Below are positions 12,431-26,192 of a DNA stretch of 64,000 nt, piece by piece; the first letter of the stretch is position 1, and the number at the start of each line of letters is the position of its first letter. Source of the stretch: Plutella xylostella (taxonomy: Eukaryota > Arthropoda > Insecta > Lepidoptera > Plutellidae); the NCBI RefSeq assembly GCF_932276165.1, contig NC_063998.1, positions 7,824,501-7,888,500 on the forward strand, in the 5' to 3' direction. The position numbers and the translations under genes were made by a program. The notes under the pieces are model-generated. The model had not been told where the DNA came from, did not search any database, and saw nothing but the letters and a program-made list of their open reading frames with translations.

Positions 12431-14500
12431 AATTAAATTGAAATGTACCTTTTTTGAGTCTATGAATAGGTTATTTATTGCATAGCGCATATGTATACTA
12501 AATTGATCAATAAAGTATTAATATGGTTCTGACTTTTCATGAATACTTTAATGAATCTTTGTGTAATCTACTAGATACCAAGCTACATACCACACAGTAT
12601 AAAAAATATAAAAGAAATGAAAACAGAATCATTGTGGAGATTAAAACATAAAACTAACCAGACACAAATGTAGCACAGAAAAGCGGCCATCTTTAAACAC
12701 AACAAAACTATAATTAGACAGTACCTACTACAACAACAACAAAGGAATCCCCATAATGCGTCCTTACCTTAATCTTTTTGTGTGTCCTAATTAAATTACC
12801 AAAACCCAAGCGCATGGAAAGTGGACACGCACACATAGACGTCGGCCTTTATGTTGACGCACACACAGACACTACCTCGTTTACGTATAGCGTAGACTGC
12901 TTAGGAGTGTGGGTTGTGTGTGTGTGTGTGTGTGTTTTAGTTAAGGGTCGTCATTTCTCTTGGACCCTCCCTGCTAGTGTCCGCAGAAAGGTGAGTTGAG
13001 GTGGATTGATATGGAGCTGTTATTTCGGTGGCTTTTAAATTTAATATTTTTAAAGGGTGACTGAAAAAGAGGTACTAGGTATAAGTTGAGACTTCCTAGA
13101 TCTTGCCATTTAGTACGGTGGATAGAAAAGCTTCTCTATGCTGTAAACGGAAAAACCTAATGAAATAAAAATTTATGCGACAGGTGCTCATTGCCATGAG
13201 ACAGGTGTTTTTTTTAAGGTTTCATGGATCTATGCAAAAGTTATAGACTTAACTATTTGCTTTCTCTACAAGCAGCTATGTATACCTAATGCATTTTCAG
13301 TTAAAGTCTTAAAAAAAGAACCAACAACATTTTGTTATGAGTGTAACGTTTCAGTCGTATCACCAAATAAATGCTTTACATAAAAATAAATAAAAAAACA
13401 AGTACACAATAATAGCAGCTCCAAATACATATTACAGACAAACCGAATAGTCCCCCTGCATCCTCCCAGACCGACGGACTTTAATATTGATCAGTGTCCG
13501 GCCGCGGTCAGGTATCGCCCGGCGGCGCATGCGTCGTCCGCTTGCAATCTACTTACAACACGAGATGTAAAATGTGATACAATGTACCGGCTACTCCAAG
13601 TGGACCTATTTTTCTGCCAGCCAGTGCGTCGAGCGTCGAATAGATTTGTGGTTTTCATCATTTGAATTTGGAATAGAGATGAGACGCTCTTTTGTTTTTA
13701 GGTGTGAAGCGTGTGTAGGTTTTTGTTTTATTCACTTCTGTCGTCGTTGTTGTGTAGATGTATAGTGTACGTTATATTACGTAGAACTAAACTACTGAAT
13801 TTATAAGTTTGACTTGTTATGAAAGCACTTCTGAGAACTAATAAGCAATATGTACGAAAATTTCCACTAGCCAAAAATACATCCTAATCTCCCAACAACC
13901 TGTAATCCTTTTAAGAAATCCGAAACATCTTGATAACACACAAAAAAGGAAAAAACCTCAGCATAGAAGCCTCGAACATGATATTGTAACGAGATTTCCC
14001 GAGATTTAATATCAGAAAGAAGTCCCTAAATTCCGTATTATGCAAAGAACACTTTCAATATTGAGATTGGTATCCCTTTGGCCGTAACAAGGTTTTATTA
14101 GATCCCACTAAAGGGCATCTCCACACAAAGGCAGCGCTACAAGAAACCCTTTTTCTACCTTACTTCAAATATATTAACTGTCCCGCTACCTCTGTACGTG
14201 GAGCGACGAATCGCCTGGATATATTATGGCACTTATTAATGTGTGATTCAAATCAAAGTTAGGTATATGAACATTTGTTGTATATTTGTACAGACTTTGT
14301 ACTGCGTAGACTGTAAGAAAAAAATGTAAGTATTGTATTGTATCATAGATATGATCTTGAAAAGGTATCTATTGTATCTATTGTATTAAGACTTGATTCA
14401 GAATTTTTCCTGCCTACATTATTACAAATTAGCATAGGTACTATAAACAAAAAATAAACGATTTAATTTTATTCAGATTATGTATTGACATAACTCAGTA
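12431..14500. other. intergenic, no gene seen
   Basis: Contains a (GT)n microsatellite at about 12914-12934 and otherwise nothing I can assign. Confidence 0.4.
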
Positions 14501-14638
14501 AGGGCCACTTGCAGTAGCATATTAAATCTAGATTTAGTGTTAAATCTCGATTTAGTGTCAAATTTTATATGGACTGACATTTCTTAAATCGACATTTGAC
14601 ACAAAATCTAGATTTAATATGTTTCTGCAAGTGGCCCT
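14501..14638. mobile_element. palindromic MITE, TA target
   Basis: A 138-bp element flanked by TA (14499-14500, 14639-14640). The two halves are near-perfect inverted repeats beginning AGGGCCACTTGCAG and running more than 55 bp inward, with the internal word AAATCTAGATTT. TA duplication and near-full palindromy fit a Tc1/mariner-type MITE. A truncated relative lies at 32365-32465. Confidence 0.85.
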
Positions 14639-14649
14639 TAATCTAGACA

Positions 14650-14765
14650 GTTTAATACCTATCACGCGAGTGACCCGCTTTGATCTTTTTCGCTTGTACT
14701 TGTGTATAGCGAAAAGCCTATGATAACCTCTGACTATCCCTTCGAGTATTACAGTCGCATACATA
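14650..14765 (+). repeat. SINE tail fragment
   Basis: Contains 'CTATCACGCGAGTG' and 'CCTCTGACTATCCCTTCG' phrases that match, with decay, the tail of the SINE at 47487-47822. The tRNA-like head is missing. Confidence 0.5.
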
Positions 14766-17700
14766 AATATATGTGTTTGTAAAAGTGTTCTTTACAAACA
14801 CAAGTATATTTTTTTATTATTGGTAGAATAAAGTGTCTTATCCAAATATTTCGTAATTTACAATTCAGCAAATCATCCCCCACCCCTTGCCAGGGGAAAT
14901 CATGTCTTAAGCTCCTTCAGATAACGACTAATGCCTCCCGTTGCTAAGAGATAGTTGTGATGGCAACTGGCTACTATTTTACCGTACAGTTAAGATGTTT
15001 ACAGAAAAAAGTATGTTTTCGGGTTTTACGGTTTAGTTGGAAGGTTTTATAATCTAAAATTGGAAGCCTTTATTTACAGTTATGTAAACTTTGATATATT
15101 ACCTAGGTAATTAATGTAAATAGGTAATTATTTTATTAATCGATAGAATTATTATTACTTGTACTGAACTAAAGATAGTAGAACTAGTGAGTAAAGGCTT
15201 AAAAAAGCATTATTAATATGAATGCGATGTAGGTACATAATACCTACTTAATATGTAAGTACATCGCATTAATATTAATAAATCTTTTAGCATTTTAGGT
15301 ACTGATAAGGTAATCTAAGCCTTGATTTAGCAAACAAACTTTATCGCTGACCAGCAGCATAGATCTACAAACGTAAAAACATTCCTCTTACAGACACCAA
15401 ATAACATAACAAAACCAATAAAGGAATGTAACCGGAACGTGTTGTGAGCAAAAATGAATGGCCAAGACAAAAAGCAAACACGCTAATGGCGTCATAACCT
15501 AGACGGTAGTATCACCAGCATAATTTGACTCCCCCCCTTGCCCCTAAATGCGGTAAAAAGTAGGAGGAAATCACAGTGCCAGAGGTCTTCGATAGCTGGA
15601 TATGTATAGAGTGTTACATCGAGCCATTTCCCTTTATTGGCTATTCGGACTTCGATTTTCAAATCTGCCTCGACCCCCATTCGATGTTTGAATTTTAGCG
15701 GTCATTTGAATTAATTTGTTAACTATAATGTTCTTACTTAAAATAATATGAAATAACAAATTCATTTAAAATTCTCATTAAACTTTCATTTCTATTTATT
15801 TCTTTACGTATAGGACACACCTTACTAATATTTATAATTCGGATGCGTAGAATATAGCCAAAAATTATGAAAGTAGAGGTATATTATTCGACCATAAAAA
15901 TGTATAACAATAATTCAAGTATAATGATACCAATACTATATTATACAAGTATGTAAACATTAGGTACTTACAAACAATAACTTGCTACATTACAGAAAAA
16001 TAAACTTTTTAAGTATTTCGTGCCCTGGACGGCGCAAAAACACATTTTTAGAGCTAATTCCCGTCACAGATTGACATCCATAAAGGGGTTGAAATCACAC
16101 AATTTCCTTTTAATATTTATTTGGGCTATAAACATCGGCACAGATGAGCCCTAAAGGAAGACAAAGAAGTGCAGAGAGCTGTATTCTGCACAGTTGAGCC
16201 TTTCTAAAGCTATTGTAACACGTTTGTAAAGTTGTCGAGATATAATAGGCCCGTTTGGACAGCTACACACTTGATTTACTTGATGAAATATATAAAAAGA
16301 CACATAATCTGGATTATTTTGAACCGTTGAAAGAAAGAAAAAAGAACTTTTGAAGCACCAAAAGTTACCTATTCATTAGATTTTATTAGGATTTAGATTT
16401 GACACCAGCTGTCATCCCATACATTTTAGAGCTGTCCAAAGGGGCCTCTTATATTTCGACGACTGTAAATGTAGAGTTTCCATTATTCAATAGGCCAACC
16501 TTCTAAGCAATGGTAGGTTTGTTTTAAGTATAATTAAAGGGATTGTGAATATGCAACGTCTACCTAGAGGTTACTTATACATTTTTAGTAGATATTTTTC
16601 TATCATAGTTATTATATCGAAACCGGTAAATCACAATTGCTTTAAAAAAGCTGAAATCCACTATGAAATGAATTAGCTGTCTCAGCTCCAAGTAAAACGG
16701 GAGATTCGTGGGGGGAGGCGGATTGCTACGAGCCGCTACGACGGCTACAAATGTTGCGGTCAGCGTGGCCCCCCCGTTATGGCGTAGCCCCCCTGCTACG
16801 CCGTGCTACGAGCGCTACGGAGAGTAAGTTTGAGGTGGGAAGACTAATTTTCTATTTATAAGGAGGAAGGACACATTTGTTCATTGCACACCTGGGTTGC
16901 CGCTGCTGCTTGGATGTTGTAATTTTGCTATTCTAAAATGTAGTAAAAACAGGGTTTCTACGTAAACCATGCCAACGAAATAATATTTTCACAAATGTTT
17001 GAAGATGGAAAATGTACTCCTAAATTATATTTTGTTTAGTAGTATAAGACAGGTAATAAATAGGTTTAGTAATATAAAATTGCTGATACGATTGCGAATG
17101 CCTATTAATTCGCTTTGATCCAGTTTCATTACGCATTACGATCGTTAAAACTATGATAAACTCAGAGTAAAACTTTCCACTCCATGTGTGAATTCGGAAC
17201 AGTTGCCACTGGGCAGGAGAGTAATAATTCGCAACTAGGGCAATTCGGACCCTAGCCATTAAAACGCCCTACCACCCCAACTATAAGTTATCCGGTCAAA
17301 ATTAGCCTCTAACTTCAGAGAATAGAGGTAGAAGTCCCTTGGCTAGGCAGCTAGGGCGGGTCACTATGAATACTGACCGTTTGGTCAGGGAATCGCCCCT
17401 TCTTTTTTTTCTCCTTCGCACATATTTTTTGCATTCAATGCGTGTCCCGATCGTTATCGTTTAGGTAATTTCTTTTTTATGTAATTTCTTGTTTTACTTG
17501 TGATTGGAGTGTTTTAGTAGAAAATAAAAGTTAAGTTAGTAAGTTCCTTCTCTGATCGAATAGTTGACGAGGTTTTCCAGCTTCTTTAGAGTCTAGGAAT
17601 GTGTATACATATTACATTAATTTAATTAATAAAGCAAATATCAATAACTTTTGAGAGTTCGTACTTATGAGAATATACATCATAGGTACACAGCGTAGCT

Positions 17701-17776
17701 CAAAAACAAATTACCTACGTGATTTTTCATTAAATTATTTTTCGTTTCCTTCGTTTGGTAAATTTTCTCTCTGACT
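14766..17776. other. intergenic, no gene seen
   Basis: No gene. Features inside: an imperfect hairpin at 15209-15281 (arms about 27 bp, containing AATGCGATGTAGGTAC and its complement), and a GC-rich patch at 16700-16815 in which GCTACG-type hexamers recur about seven times in an AT-rich surrounding. Confidence 0.45.
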
Positions 17777-18033
17777 CCGTTGGCTTGGTCATCTGCAAAG
17801 GATGGGGGAGGATCGCGCTGCCAAGAGGGCCTACCTTGGAGTACCAAGCGGTCCTAGACCAGTTGGCCGTCCCAAATATCGCTGGAGCGATGAAGTCGGC
17901 AAGGACCTGCGCCAACTACAGGCAGGCGACTGGAGAGCGACTGCGCAGGATAGAGACCAGTGGCGACTTCTTGTGTCTGAGGCCAAGATCCACTTCGGGT
18001 CGCTGAGCCAGCGGAGTAAGTAAGTAAGTACTA
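17777..18033 (+). pseudogene. 3' end of an RTE-like LINE
   Basis: The frame from about 17777 reads RWLGHLQRM, then GRPKYRWSDEVGKDL, DRDQWR and HFGSLSQ to a stop near 18020. This is the typical C-terminus of lepidopteran RTE-like endonuclease/reverse-transcriptase proteins (compare GRPQMRWTDDIRK in the element at 44473-47469). It ends in a (TAAG)n tail at about 18016-18033. Everything upstream, including the reverse transcriptase, is missing: the usual 5' truncation of a LINE copy. The family is certain as a LINE; the exact clade is inferred. Confidence 0.8.
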
Positions 18034-21000
18034 AGTACTTATAATCATTTATCTCAGTAGGTACCTTTATACACGGATAAAATTTATATATGATGAAAAT
18101 ATGTGTTTTTCTAACTCCTAATACTTTAATAATCGTAAGTAAATTAAAACGAGCTCCTTAAGCCAATATCAACCTAAACAAACTCATGCATAAACAATAT
18201 TATTCTAATACTTCGCTATCCACTCGTACATCGCGAATAAAACATACGAATTCCGAGAATAATATAAAATAATATCATCACATCACAAACAACTAGAAAA
18301 CATATTCAACCAGTCCGCGATATTAGACCTAATAATACTACTCAGCAACATATCGCATGAAAATACGGGAGCAGAGCCATTGTCCTTTGAAAAAGAAATA
18401 TGACATAACGAAGTCGAGATCTGACTTTATATCAAATATCACGGATGACGCCACATCTCCCTACCCCCTTTGAGGGGAGGCAATAAAAAATAATATATTG
18501 GAATATGTTGGAAATAACACAGCTATCCTTCGCAAGGATAAAGACGTTCGTATTTTGACGAGTCCAGTTTCTTATTGTTTCGGGAGATACAATGTTTGTT
18601 GTTTTCTTGTTCTATGAATAAATTTCGGTGGACGCGATGGTATGTGCCCCTTTTGTATGAATATTACATTGACATTGATAAACCGCGGTACTGATTCGAT
18701 TTTGCTGCGTGTTGCCCATGTGTTTTTCGTGATGAATATATGCGATGTCCTACGCAAAATGATTCCTCGATAGTTCCTTTATTAACGGATTTGATCAACT
18801 ATTGTTAGCGCAAATACACTATCATAATATAATATTTAAGCACTGGCGGAATGTCATGTTTAGAGATACAGTTTGCAGTAAGTATAAAGTGTACTTAAAA
18901 CTAATATAAATCATTTTTAACTCACCATAAAAACAATGCACTTTAAAACTTAATTTCAAATCAAAGAGAATGATTTGATCACTTATAAGTATAAATCAAC
19001 TCGAAACACAAATTCATGTCACAAACGACAACACAGTTTGATATTGACGGCATTTTTATGCGCAGACGCAGCGCACCGGTTAAGATTTGAAAATGGAATG
19101 GAACAGGAAGCAGGCAGCGGGGTCAGGTAGCAGGGTTAAGAATTAACGACGAAGGGTTAACAACAAAAAAGGTGCGCTTTAATTATTATTACGCCTTAAG
19201 GAGGGCATAAAGAACGGTTCTTTTGAAACGCGTGTCAGGTTACGCTCTATGGTTTTAGGGTTTGTCAAGAATCTGTCTGTGTCTTTGTCCGTTTGTCGGT
19301 GACCGGTTTTGTTCCAACGTCTTTCGAGTAATAATTGAATAAAAGCAATGGACAAATTAAGTTTTTGTGCCGCCTGTGAAAGACAAGCAAAGGTGTTATT
19401 GGAAACTTGGGTGGAAAATGTATAGGTATTATATTCAATTATTTTTAAATAGGTAATCTTAATTTGGATTAACAAGGAATTATAAATTGCGTCAAATAAG
19501 TCAGTTGATATCAATATAAAATTATGAGTGAAAATCATAGATTATTTAGATTATAATTCTTAAGTTATAGGAATTATTGTCATTCATATTTCATCATACT
19601 GTAAGTACACTAGAATTAATCAAACGGAACTCACATAAAAAGTAATTAATAATACACCTAAATAGAACTTATCATAACTACTTACAATAATGCGTACCTA
19701 CTATCCATCACACTATACGCCGAATAACATGATAAATATATAATGTCTTAAAATATCTAAACTTTCACAATACAGTTTTTTTTGTGTTAATTTTTCCGTG
19801 AGAACCGCTCTACAGTCAAGTTGCACACTGTCTGCGCAACCCTTACCGATACTTAATGTACCTGAAATATTTCCGACCCAATAATTCATTATCTAACAAA
19901 AGATAGAGTTACACACAGTCTAGTAATAGTAATAACCCTTTTGCGAACTCGTTGTCAGTGTGACCCCTTCGCGAATTCGTGCACACAAAAAAAGTAACAC
20001 AAATATTTATGAAAAAAACGTTCTCTTTTCAAAAGTTTGTGACACTGGCCATAAATTTCATAGCAACACCTCCCCGCGTGAGTTCCTAAATTATAAAAAA
20101 CTAAACAATAATTACACTCAAATTTTATATTTTAAAAATGTTATGTGTTGTAGAATATTAGACTACACGAGTGCACTTTTTTATACCTTATCATAAGCAA
20201 ACGGCACAGACTGCCATAGACATGTATTTTACGGTTTCTTCATTTATATTTCGACAAGAGTCAACTTTACCCAAGTCAAAGTGAACCTACCTGGCTTACC
20301 TGCATACAAACTTTAAGAAACTGTCCTCTACGATTATATATGTTATAGCATAGACTAATGTATTAGTCTATGGTTATACTATAATTACATAGAAAACAAA
20401 CTGAAATAAGCCATACAATAAAATCGGCGTACAAACCGCGCGTTAACACAATTAAAATAACAACAGAAACACACTCTTACACTGAATAGCTCTAATTTGC
20501 ATATAGTGTAGATCTTGATAACATTTCAATGGAATACTTGACACACGCCACTCTTGAAAACACAAATCATTCGCCTAATTTGAGAACTGTACCAGCCGTG
20601 GAGATGTAGAGATACGTCAACGGCTCTTCAAATTCAAGCAGCTACGAAATTTATTTTGTTTCATGATTTTGTAAAAAATCTTATCCTCTACACCGTAACA
20701 GTAAGTACTTACCCAACAGTTACGGTCATATTTTTAATAAATTTGATTTATCTACATATTTTATTTACCTATTTATGTATATGTGTTAAATGTAATTTAG
20801 TACCCAATCAATTGTAACTTTCTTCCAGTTCCAAAATTGCATAAACAATTCGCAGTTAGAGTAACGACCATCGATCGGTACGTGAATTCTATCAAAAATT
20901 AGTACCTTCCTAATCATTTTTTACCAGCCAGCTCTATCTTAACGGGTAGAATCTCGGATATATCATTCGAAAACTCAATTTAAATAAAGCACTTAAAAGC

Positions 21001-23745
21001 GTAAGCTGCTCCCGCGATCACATTGCGTGCTTTATCCACGCCATTATTGATGAATAAACCACAGACAACGCGTTCGAACTTTGAATTATTACCGTTACGC
21101 ATCTGCCGCGCAAAACCGTTCGCATCTTTTTTAAATCAAACATTAGAATAGACCCTCTATGCAAAATTCAATGGCGGATTTAGACACCCAAAGGCCTAAC
21201 GTTTCCTATTATTAAAAAGTCCAAAAATGTATGCAAGGTTTAAGTCTGTATTGTTGTAAGAATAATACTATTGGATACATTAAAAAAATGTTGTTAGGTA
21301 TGTCTATAACTTATACCTATAAGTAACAAGGTTTTGTCATGACATGAGTGTTGAGTGGTGTGTGTAAAAACAATAACAGTCATTCTAATGCATATTATAC
21401 ATAAATCTATCCCACTATGTCTCGGTAAATATCTATAACATAAAATACATTTATAAATAACACTTCAATCAGGAGAGTACAATTTTCACACCGCTCACCT
21501 TTTGACATCATAACACCATAACATTGCCAAATTGTTGGCAACAAAAAACATGAAAATGGGGTTAATTCTCAAATCACCGTGTTTTGGGGTAAAATGCTCC
21601 CTTTCAAACTAATTATATTTGTATAGTGTTTAGAAGTATTTGTTGCTCTTTTTTGTGAATTTCCGTAATTGATAGGGTTCAGAACTGCGACTTTTTGTAA
21701 ATTGTTTGTTTGTAGTAATGCAGTGATTGAAGTTATTTATTGATGTGTCACTATCCGGTGAGAAAATTTAACTGACTTTTTGAAATTTTTGAGCTTGAAA
21801 GTATGAGCAAAGCATTTTAGAAAATTTGTTAAGTATAGGTAACAAAAACAAATGTGGATTACATTTTAGGAAGGTCGTTTTTGGTATTATACGTACTAAG
21901 TAAATACACCTTTAACCGTCAAATACGGAAATCATTTGACACTATAAAACGGATGCTATAACCGTTACATAGCCTACGCATTATGCAATATGCATTACAA
22001 GTAAAAATACCCCTAAATTATGACAAATATATTGAAACCATAAGGCAATAATTTATTTAAGGACTTGAAGAGAGACTTACTATAATACTTTATACATTCC
22101 AAAACCCTGAAAAGCAGTATAAAACTCAACCCTTCAATGCACCTTTCATTTCGCAACAGTTGCAAAACTTGTGGGACTCTACAAATCCTTTTTTTGTGCA
22201 GTCAAAAAAAATAGTCACAATCATTGTATTTAGTATTTTGGTAGCTTACACTTTCGAGCCATTCAGGTTTTTTTTCGGTAGCGCCCAATTCTTTGTAACG
22301 AGCTGGAGTCAACGAGTGTACAATACTTTTTTGACGACTTTTTTTTGCAAAATCCTATTTCTCGGATTTAAAGGGATTTAGATACTTTGTTGTGGCAACA
22401 ATGATGTTTATGGAGTTTGATATTGGGTTTTTTCTCACGTTTCGGTGGTTTTTGTGTTGCAAGAGTGGTGCCGTGATGGCGGCGTCTAGGACTAGATGGC
22501 TGATTTCATGTCTTCAAATTCCAGTTAAGTTTGAATTTCCACCATCACACTTTCAATAAAGATACATCCAATCAAAAATATACATTTCAAGAAACAACAA
22601 ATAAATCAAAAGCCCCCATAAATCAGAAGATAACACCATTGCACAGGAGAACATTTTTTGGGCGACAAATTCTAATCAGTTCCCGACAGCCCCCCAACTA
22701 TTGCCAATCTCACGGCCCCTCTTCTTGGCTTATCAACATTCGGACACTATAACAGGCCTTTCCTAGCCTCATACATATTTTAGGGGATACCTACACCCTT
22801 TGGTCAACTGTCAGTAATGATTTGCTGTTTTCCCCCGACTTACGCCCCCGGTAACCTTACACCAGTTTATCTGTACCTCCCTCATGCTTCCCTGTCATAG
22901 GTGTCAGGGACCTAGACATATTGGGCAGCTTGCGTCCACGGGGGCGTTTGAAAAAGTTAGATTATCTACTATTTTTTCGGACGCCACGGAAACCGGGGTG
23001 GGTATCGGTGGAAAATATGGCTTCCTCTTCGTATATGTTCGTACTTTTTTGTAGTTTTTCGATTTCGTGATGCCATTTTATGAGATCACGAGTCGGTGGC
23101 TTCGGGCAGCATAAACCTTTATTATACGGTGGGCGTGCGCGATGTCTTAACGGCCGTGGGTGAATATGTATTTACTATTGGATTGCGTATTGCGGAGATT
23201 TTTTATGTTGTTTATTTCGAATTGTATTTTTTATAGAAATCGACGGGAATTCTTATCACGTGTACATATAAGAAAATAGTGTCATCTAAAAAAATATCGG
23301 TAGGATATTTTGTGACAAATAATGATTGATTATTTACACAAAAACATGATAAGAGTTTGTATAACTACTTAATTAATAATAACCCAATTACCAGATACCC
23401 AACGTATTTGTGTAGAATACTTATATCTACTTATGTCACTCACAACACAAAACAACTTGATACTTTAGCAAACAGAGCCCATTTTGGTCAGACGGAACTT
23501 GAAGAAGCCGCCATCGTGACAACTCCAACGGGCTAAGGATTTGGCAGTCAGCAAACAACGTCTGTGGACTCACAAATAGACATCCTCGAATATCGCATTA
23601 CTCAACAAAGTCGACCGACCTGGTAAAAGCGAGATTATACATATTATGATAGGACTAATAATCACTGGTGTTCACGAAGTCATATACCACTAGTCCACTA
23701 CAGCAAATCTCAAGAGAGATAATAGCATCCTTTTCCATTAATCTA
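18034..23745. other. intergenic, no gene seen
   Basis: The longest empty stretch, about 5.7 kb. A short hairpin lies at 20350-20373 (CATAGACTAA/TTAGTCTATG). I find no domain, no paired splice-consistent frames and no transposon ends I would defend. Confidence 0.4.
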
Positions 23746-23941
23746 TTAACCCTTCAATATGCACATCATAAAACAGTTACACGTAACGTAACCCTTCCGA
23801 CGCGACGGTAAAAAAATAGCACAGTTGTGTTGTGTGTCGTCACATCGTGAGAACGGAACGGAAGATGCAACTGCACCTGGCATCAAACCGTTAAGGTTAA
23901 ACCCATATAACATTTTGGCGGAAGGGTTTAAGTAACTCACT
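23746..23941. repeat. possible short TIR element
   Basis: TTAACCCTTC at the left and GAAGGGTTTAA at the right form a 10-11-bp inverted repeat around about 175 bp without coding capacity. The TTAACCCTTC word also occurs singly elsewhere (for example 26688 and 26808), so this may be chance or a MITE family. Confidence 0.35.
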
Positions 23942-24459
23942 CCTCAGTCAACAATAGAAAGTTCAAGGGTGATCATGGGTTGCACTAAGGCAGGTGGACC
24001 AAGACTCTTCCGTGTAAATTGATTTATTTTACTTTTTATAGCTATATCCGTAGTAACTGTAGTTTTTACGCGTCCCACGATAATCGATCATGTGTAAAAA
24101 TTTATTGAATTCTATACTTATTAAAAAATAATTTATAGCCGTTATGTTTGGATGATTCTTTCGTAGGTACCTACCTAGGTAATGTAGGAACTTATTTACA
24201 AAAAAACAACAACATAAAGTTCTAGAAAAAGATATCAGCAGTTACATGAGTATTCTTGTTTTTCAATTCAATAGGTGGCCCTAGTAATTTATAGACACAT
24301 AAACAAGAACAGAACTGCCGTAGAGGAGGGCACGACGCCTGATGGAAACAAGGCGGTCGTCCAGGCGGCATTAGTCTTCGCCGGTGAAAGTCGTCCGGAG
24401 GGAAATTACCTACCGGTCGCTGCCGGTCCGTCTTACCGCCCCGCGCACGCAAGGGGTTA

Positions 24460-25061
24460 CGCCGGCTCCATACGCTGGCCCCAACGCAGGTCCCAAAGCT
24501 ATTCGTCCAACGTATGGATCTAGAAAATTGCATTGGCCCCAACGTTGGGGCGAGCGTTGGTAGTTGGCCGGCTCGTGTCGGTTTTATCAAAGGAATCTGC
24601 GCCAACGCTGGCGAACACGCCCACACGTTGGCGCTTTGCTCAGTGCTGTTGCAACACGCAACGAGTGCGGACGTCGAGCGAGAATGGATCTCATCCACAA
24701 AATCGTCACCTTTATGGAAAAATTAAAAAGCTACAGATTTTATTGAACTTAACAACAAGCACATCCAATAATATGGGACGCAACTCGAAAGGAACATAAA
24801 AATCAAAATGTATTAGCTGATGCATGGCGCAGCATTCTACAGAATATGGGCATGATCTTCTCAATTGAAGATTTAAAAAAAGCGGGAATCATTAATGAGC
24901 ACATATTTATCGCCTCAGAGCAGTTTAGATTTCTGGGACGTCTTCACGTTGGCCCTGCCGGGACAGAACTGGTTTATTAGCCAACGTATGTATGTACGCC
25001 TCACCCAATTTGCAGTCCAACGTTGGTATACGAGCGTTGAGACCAACGTGTGGAGCCGGCC
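24460..25061. mobile_element. Harbinger-like TIR element carrying a MADF relic
   Basis: The ends are inverted: CGCCGGCTCCATACGCTGG on the left and the complement of GGCCGGCTCCACACGTTGG on the right. They are flanked by TTA on both sides (24457-24459, 25062-25064). A 3-bp TWA duplication is typical of PIF/Harbinger transposons, which often encode a Myb/MADF-like DNA-binding protein beside the transposase. Only the MADF-like part remains; there is no transposase. Confidence 0.65.
24684..24941 (+). pseudogene. MADF-domain protein fragment
   Basis: From the ATG at 24684 one frame reads MDLIHKIVTFMEKLKSYR; a shifted frame reads FIELNN and a third continues HPIIWDATRKEHKNQNVLA, then DAWRSILQNMG. 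This is the core of a MADF (Myb/SANT-like) DNA-binding domain: the tryptophan after HPII, the EHKN turn and the DAWRSI helix. Frameshifts near 24740 and 24765 break it. It sits between Harbinger-like inverted repeats, so it is probably the accessory DNA-binding gene of that transposon rather than a host transcription factor. Confidence 0.65.
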
Positions 25062-25064
25062 TTA

Positions 25065-25974
25065 ACGTTAACACCACCGTCGTCGTGGTGTTACCGCCGC
25101 TGCCTGTATCATTATTTCTTAAAGAAATACAGTTAAGTTTTTGTTTCTGTAAAAGTCAGATTAACTTGGAAAAAAAAATATAAATTGCTAGCGCTGCAAT
25201 AGAACCAATTAATAATGGCACGGAGATTTTAAAGAAAGTTTTATAATTATATTATAAGCTTTGTGATTTATATGTATCAACTAGATTTATGTTGGATTGA
25301 ATAGTTTTATTGTGTGGCAAAATTTCCTGACACTGCATCATCATAAGCACGTGACCGTACGTAATTATTGCAGAGTATCATAATTAGTCATTTCTCTGGG
25401 CAACCTAACTACAACCATTCTCAATTTATCATAATACCTACTTACCGGACCAAAATCTAAAAGTCTGATGTTGTAAACAAAACAGTGGTAGGTATCGCGC
25501 ATATGGCCAACATACGGGATAGCAGGTGGCAAAAACTAAAGATGCGCCCACATACACAGTATACGTTCCCACACGAAAAGGGTTAACCATGTCTATTGTA
25601 AGAGGATATCTAATTTCCTACGAGATTGGCGTAACATCACCGAATATTGTTTAACCCTTACGTAGACGCCGTCTTTTGTTATTTTTTTCGATCCGAGTGC
25701 AAAGAAAAGGCGGCGAGTTTATATCCGGCATTTTTTGAGGTTTTGTACCATTTCAAGTGGTATTAACTAATTATGTTCAGTGGATTTCGTTTGTTCAGAT
25801 TGACTTGAGTGAGTGGCACTGAGTGACGTTAAAATAACGTGAAGTTAATTTAGAGTTTGCTTTTAGATATTTATTCTGCTTTAGAACGGAGTAACTGAGA
25901 ATTATCGATACTCATACTTAACCTCCTACTTAGGTAGTACATATGTAGGAATGATAGCCTTTATTGGTCATAGC
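25065..25974. other. intergenic, no gene seen
   Basis: A small hairpin (ACACCACCGTCGTCGTGGTG) starts near 25070. Nothing else is recognisable. Confidence 0.4.
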
Positions 25975-26120
25975 TGTTCCCGCGCGCTTCGCTTCGCATT
26001 AAAAAGTTTTCCCGTGGGAATTCCGGGATAAAAAGTAGCCTATGTTCTTTCCCAGGGTCTAGACCATGTATATACCAAATTTCATCCAAATCCGTTCAGT
26101 AGTTTTGGCGTGAAAGAGTA

Positions 26121-26155
<35 letters not shown>

Positions 26156-26192
26156 CAGTTATATACTTTCGCATTTATAATATTAGTTAGGA
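25975..26192 (+). repeat. dispersed repeat ending in (GACA)n
   Basis: Contains 'CCGGGATAAAAAGTAGCCTA', 'ACCAAATTTCATCCAAATCC' and 'AGTAGTTTTGGCGTGAAAGA', then an eight-unit (CAGA)n/(GACA)n run at 26121-26154. This ordered set of phrases is a very common lepidopteran dispersed repeat. An inverted partial copy lies at 26946-27040. Confidence 0.7.

Noticed and set aside
12233..12436. 67-residue frame over the tRNA-like SINE head
   Set aside because: Matches an antisense frame of similar length over the same self-complementary repeat; not coding.
24222..24698. 158-residue frame, minus strand
   Set aside because: Antisense to GC-rich transposon ends; composition-driven, no domain.
26121..26154. 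possible CRISPR-like or functional repeat array
   Set aside because: A simple (GACA)n microsatellite at the end of a common dispersed repeat, in eukaryotic DNA.
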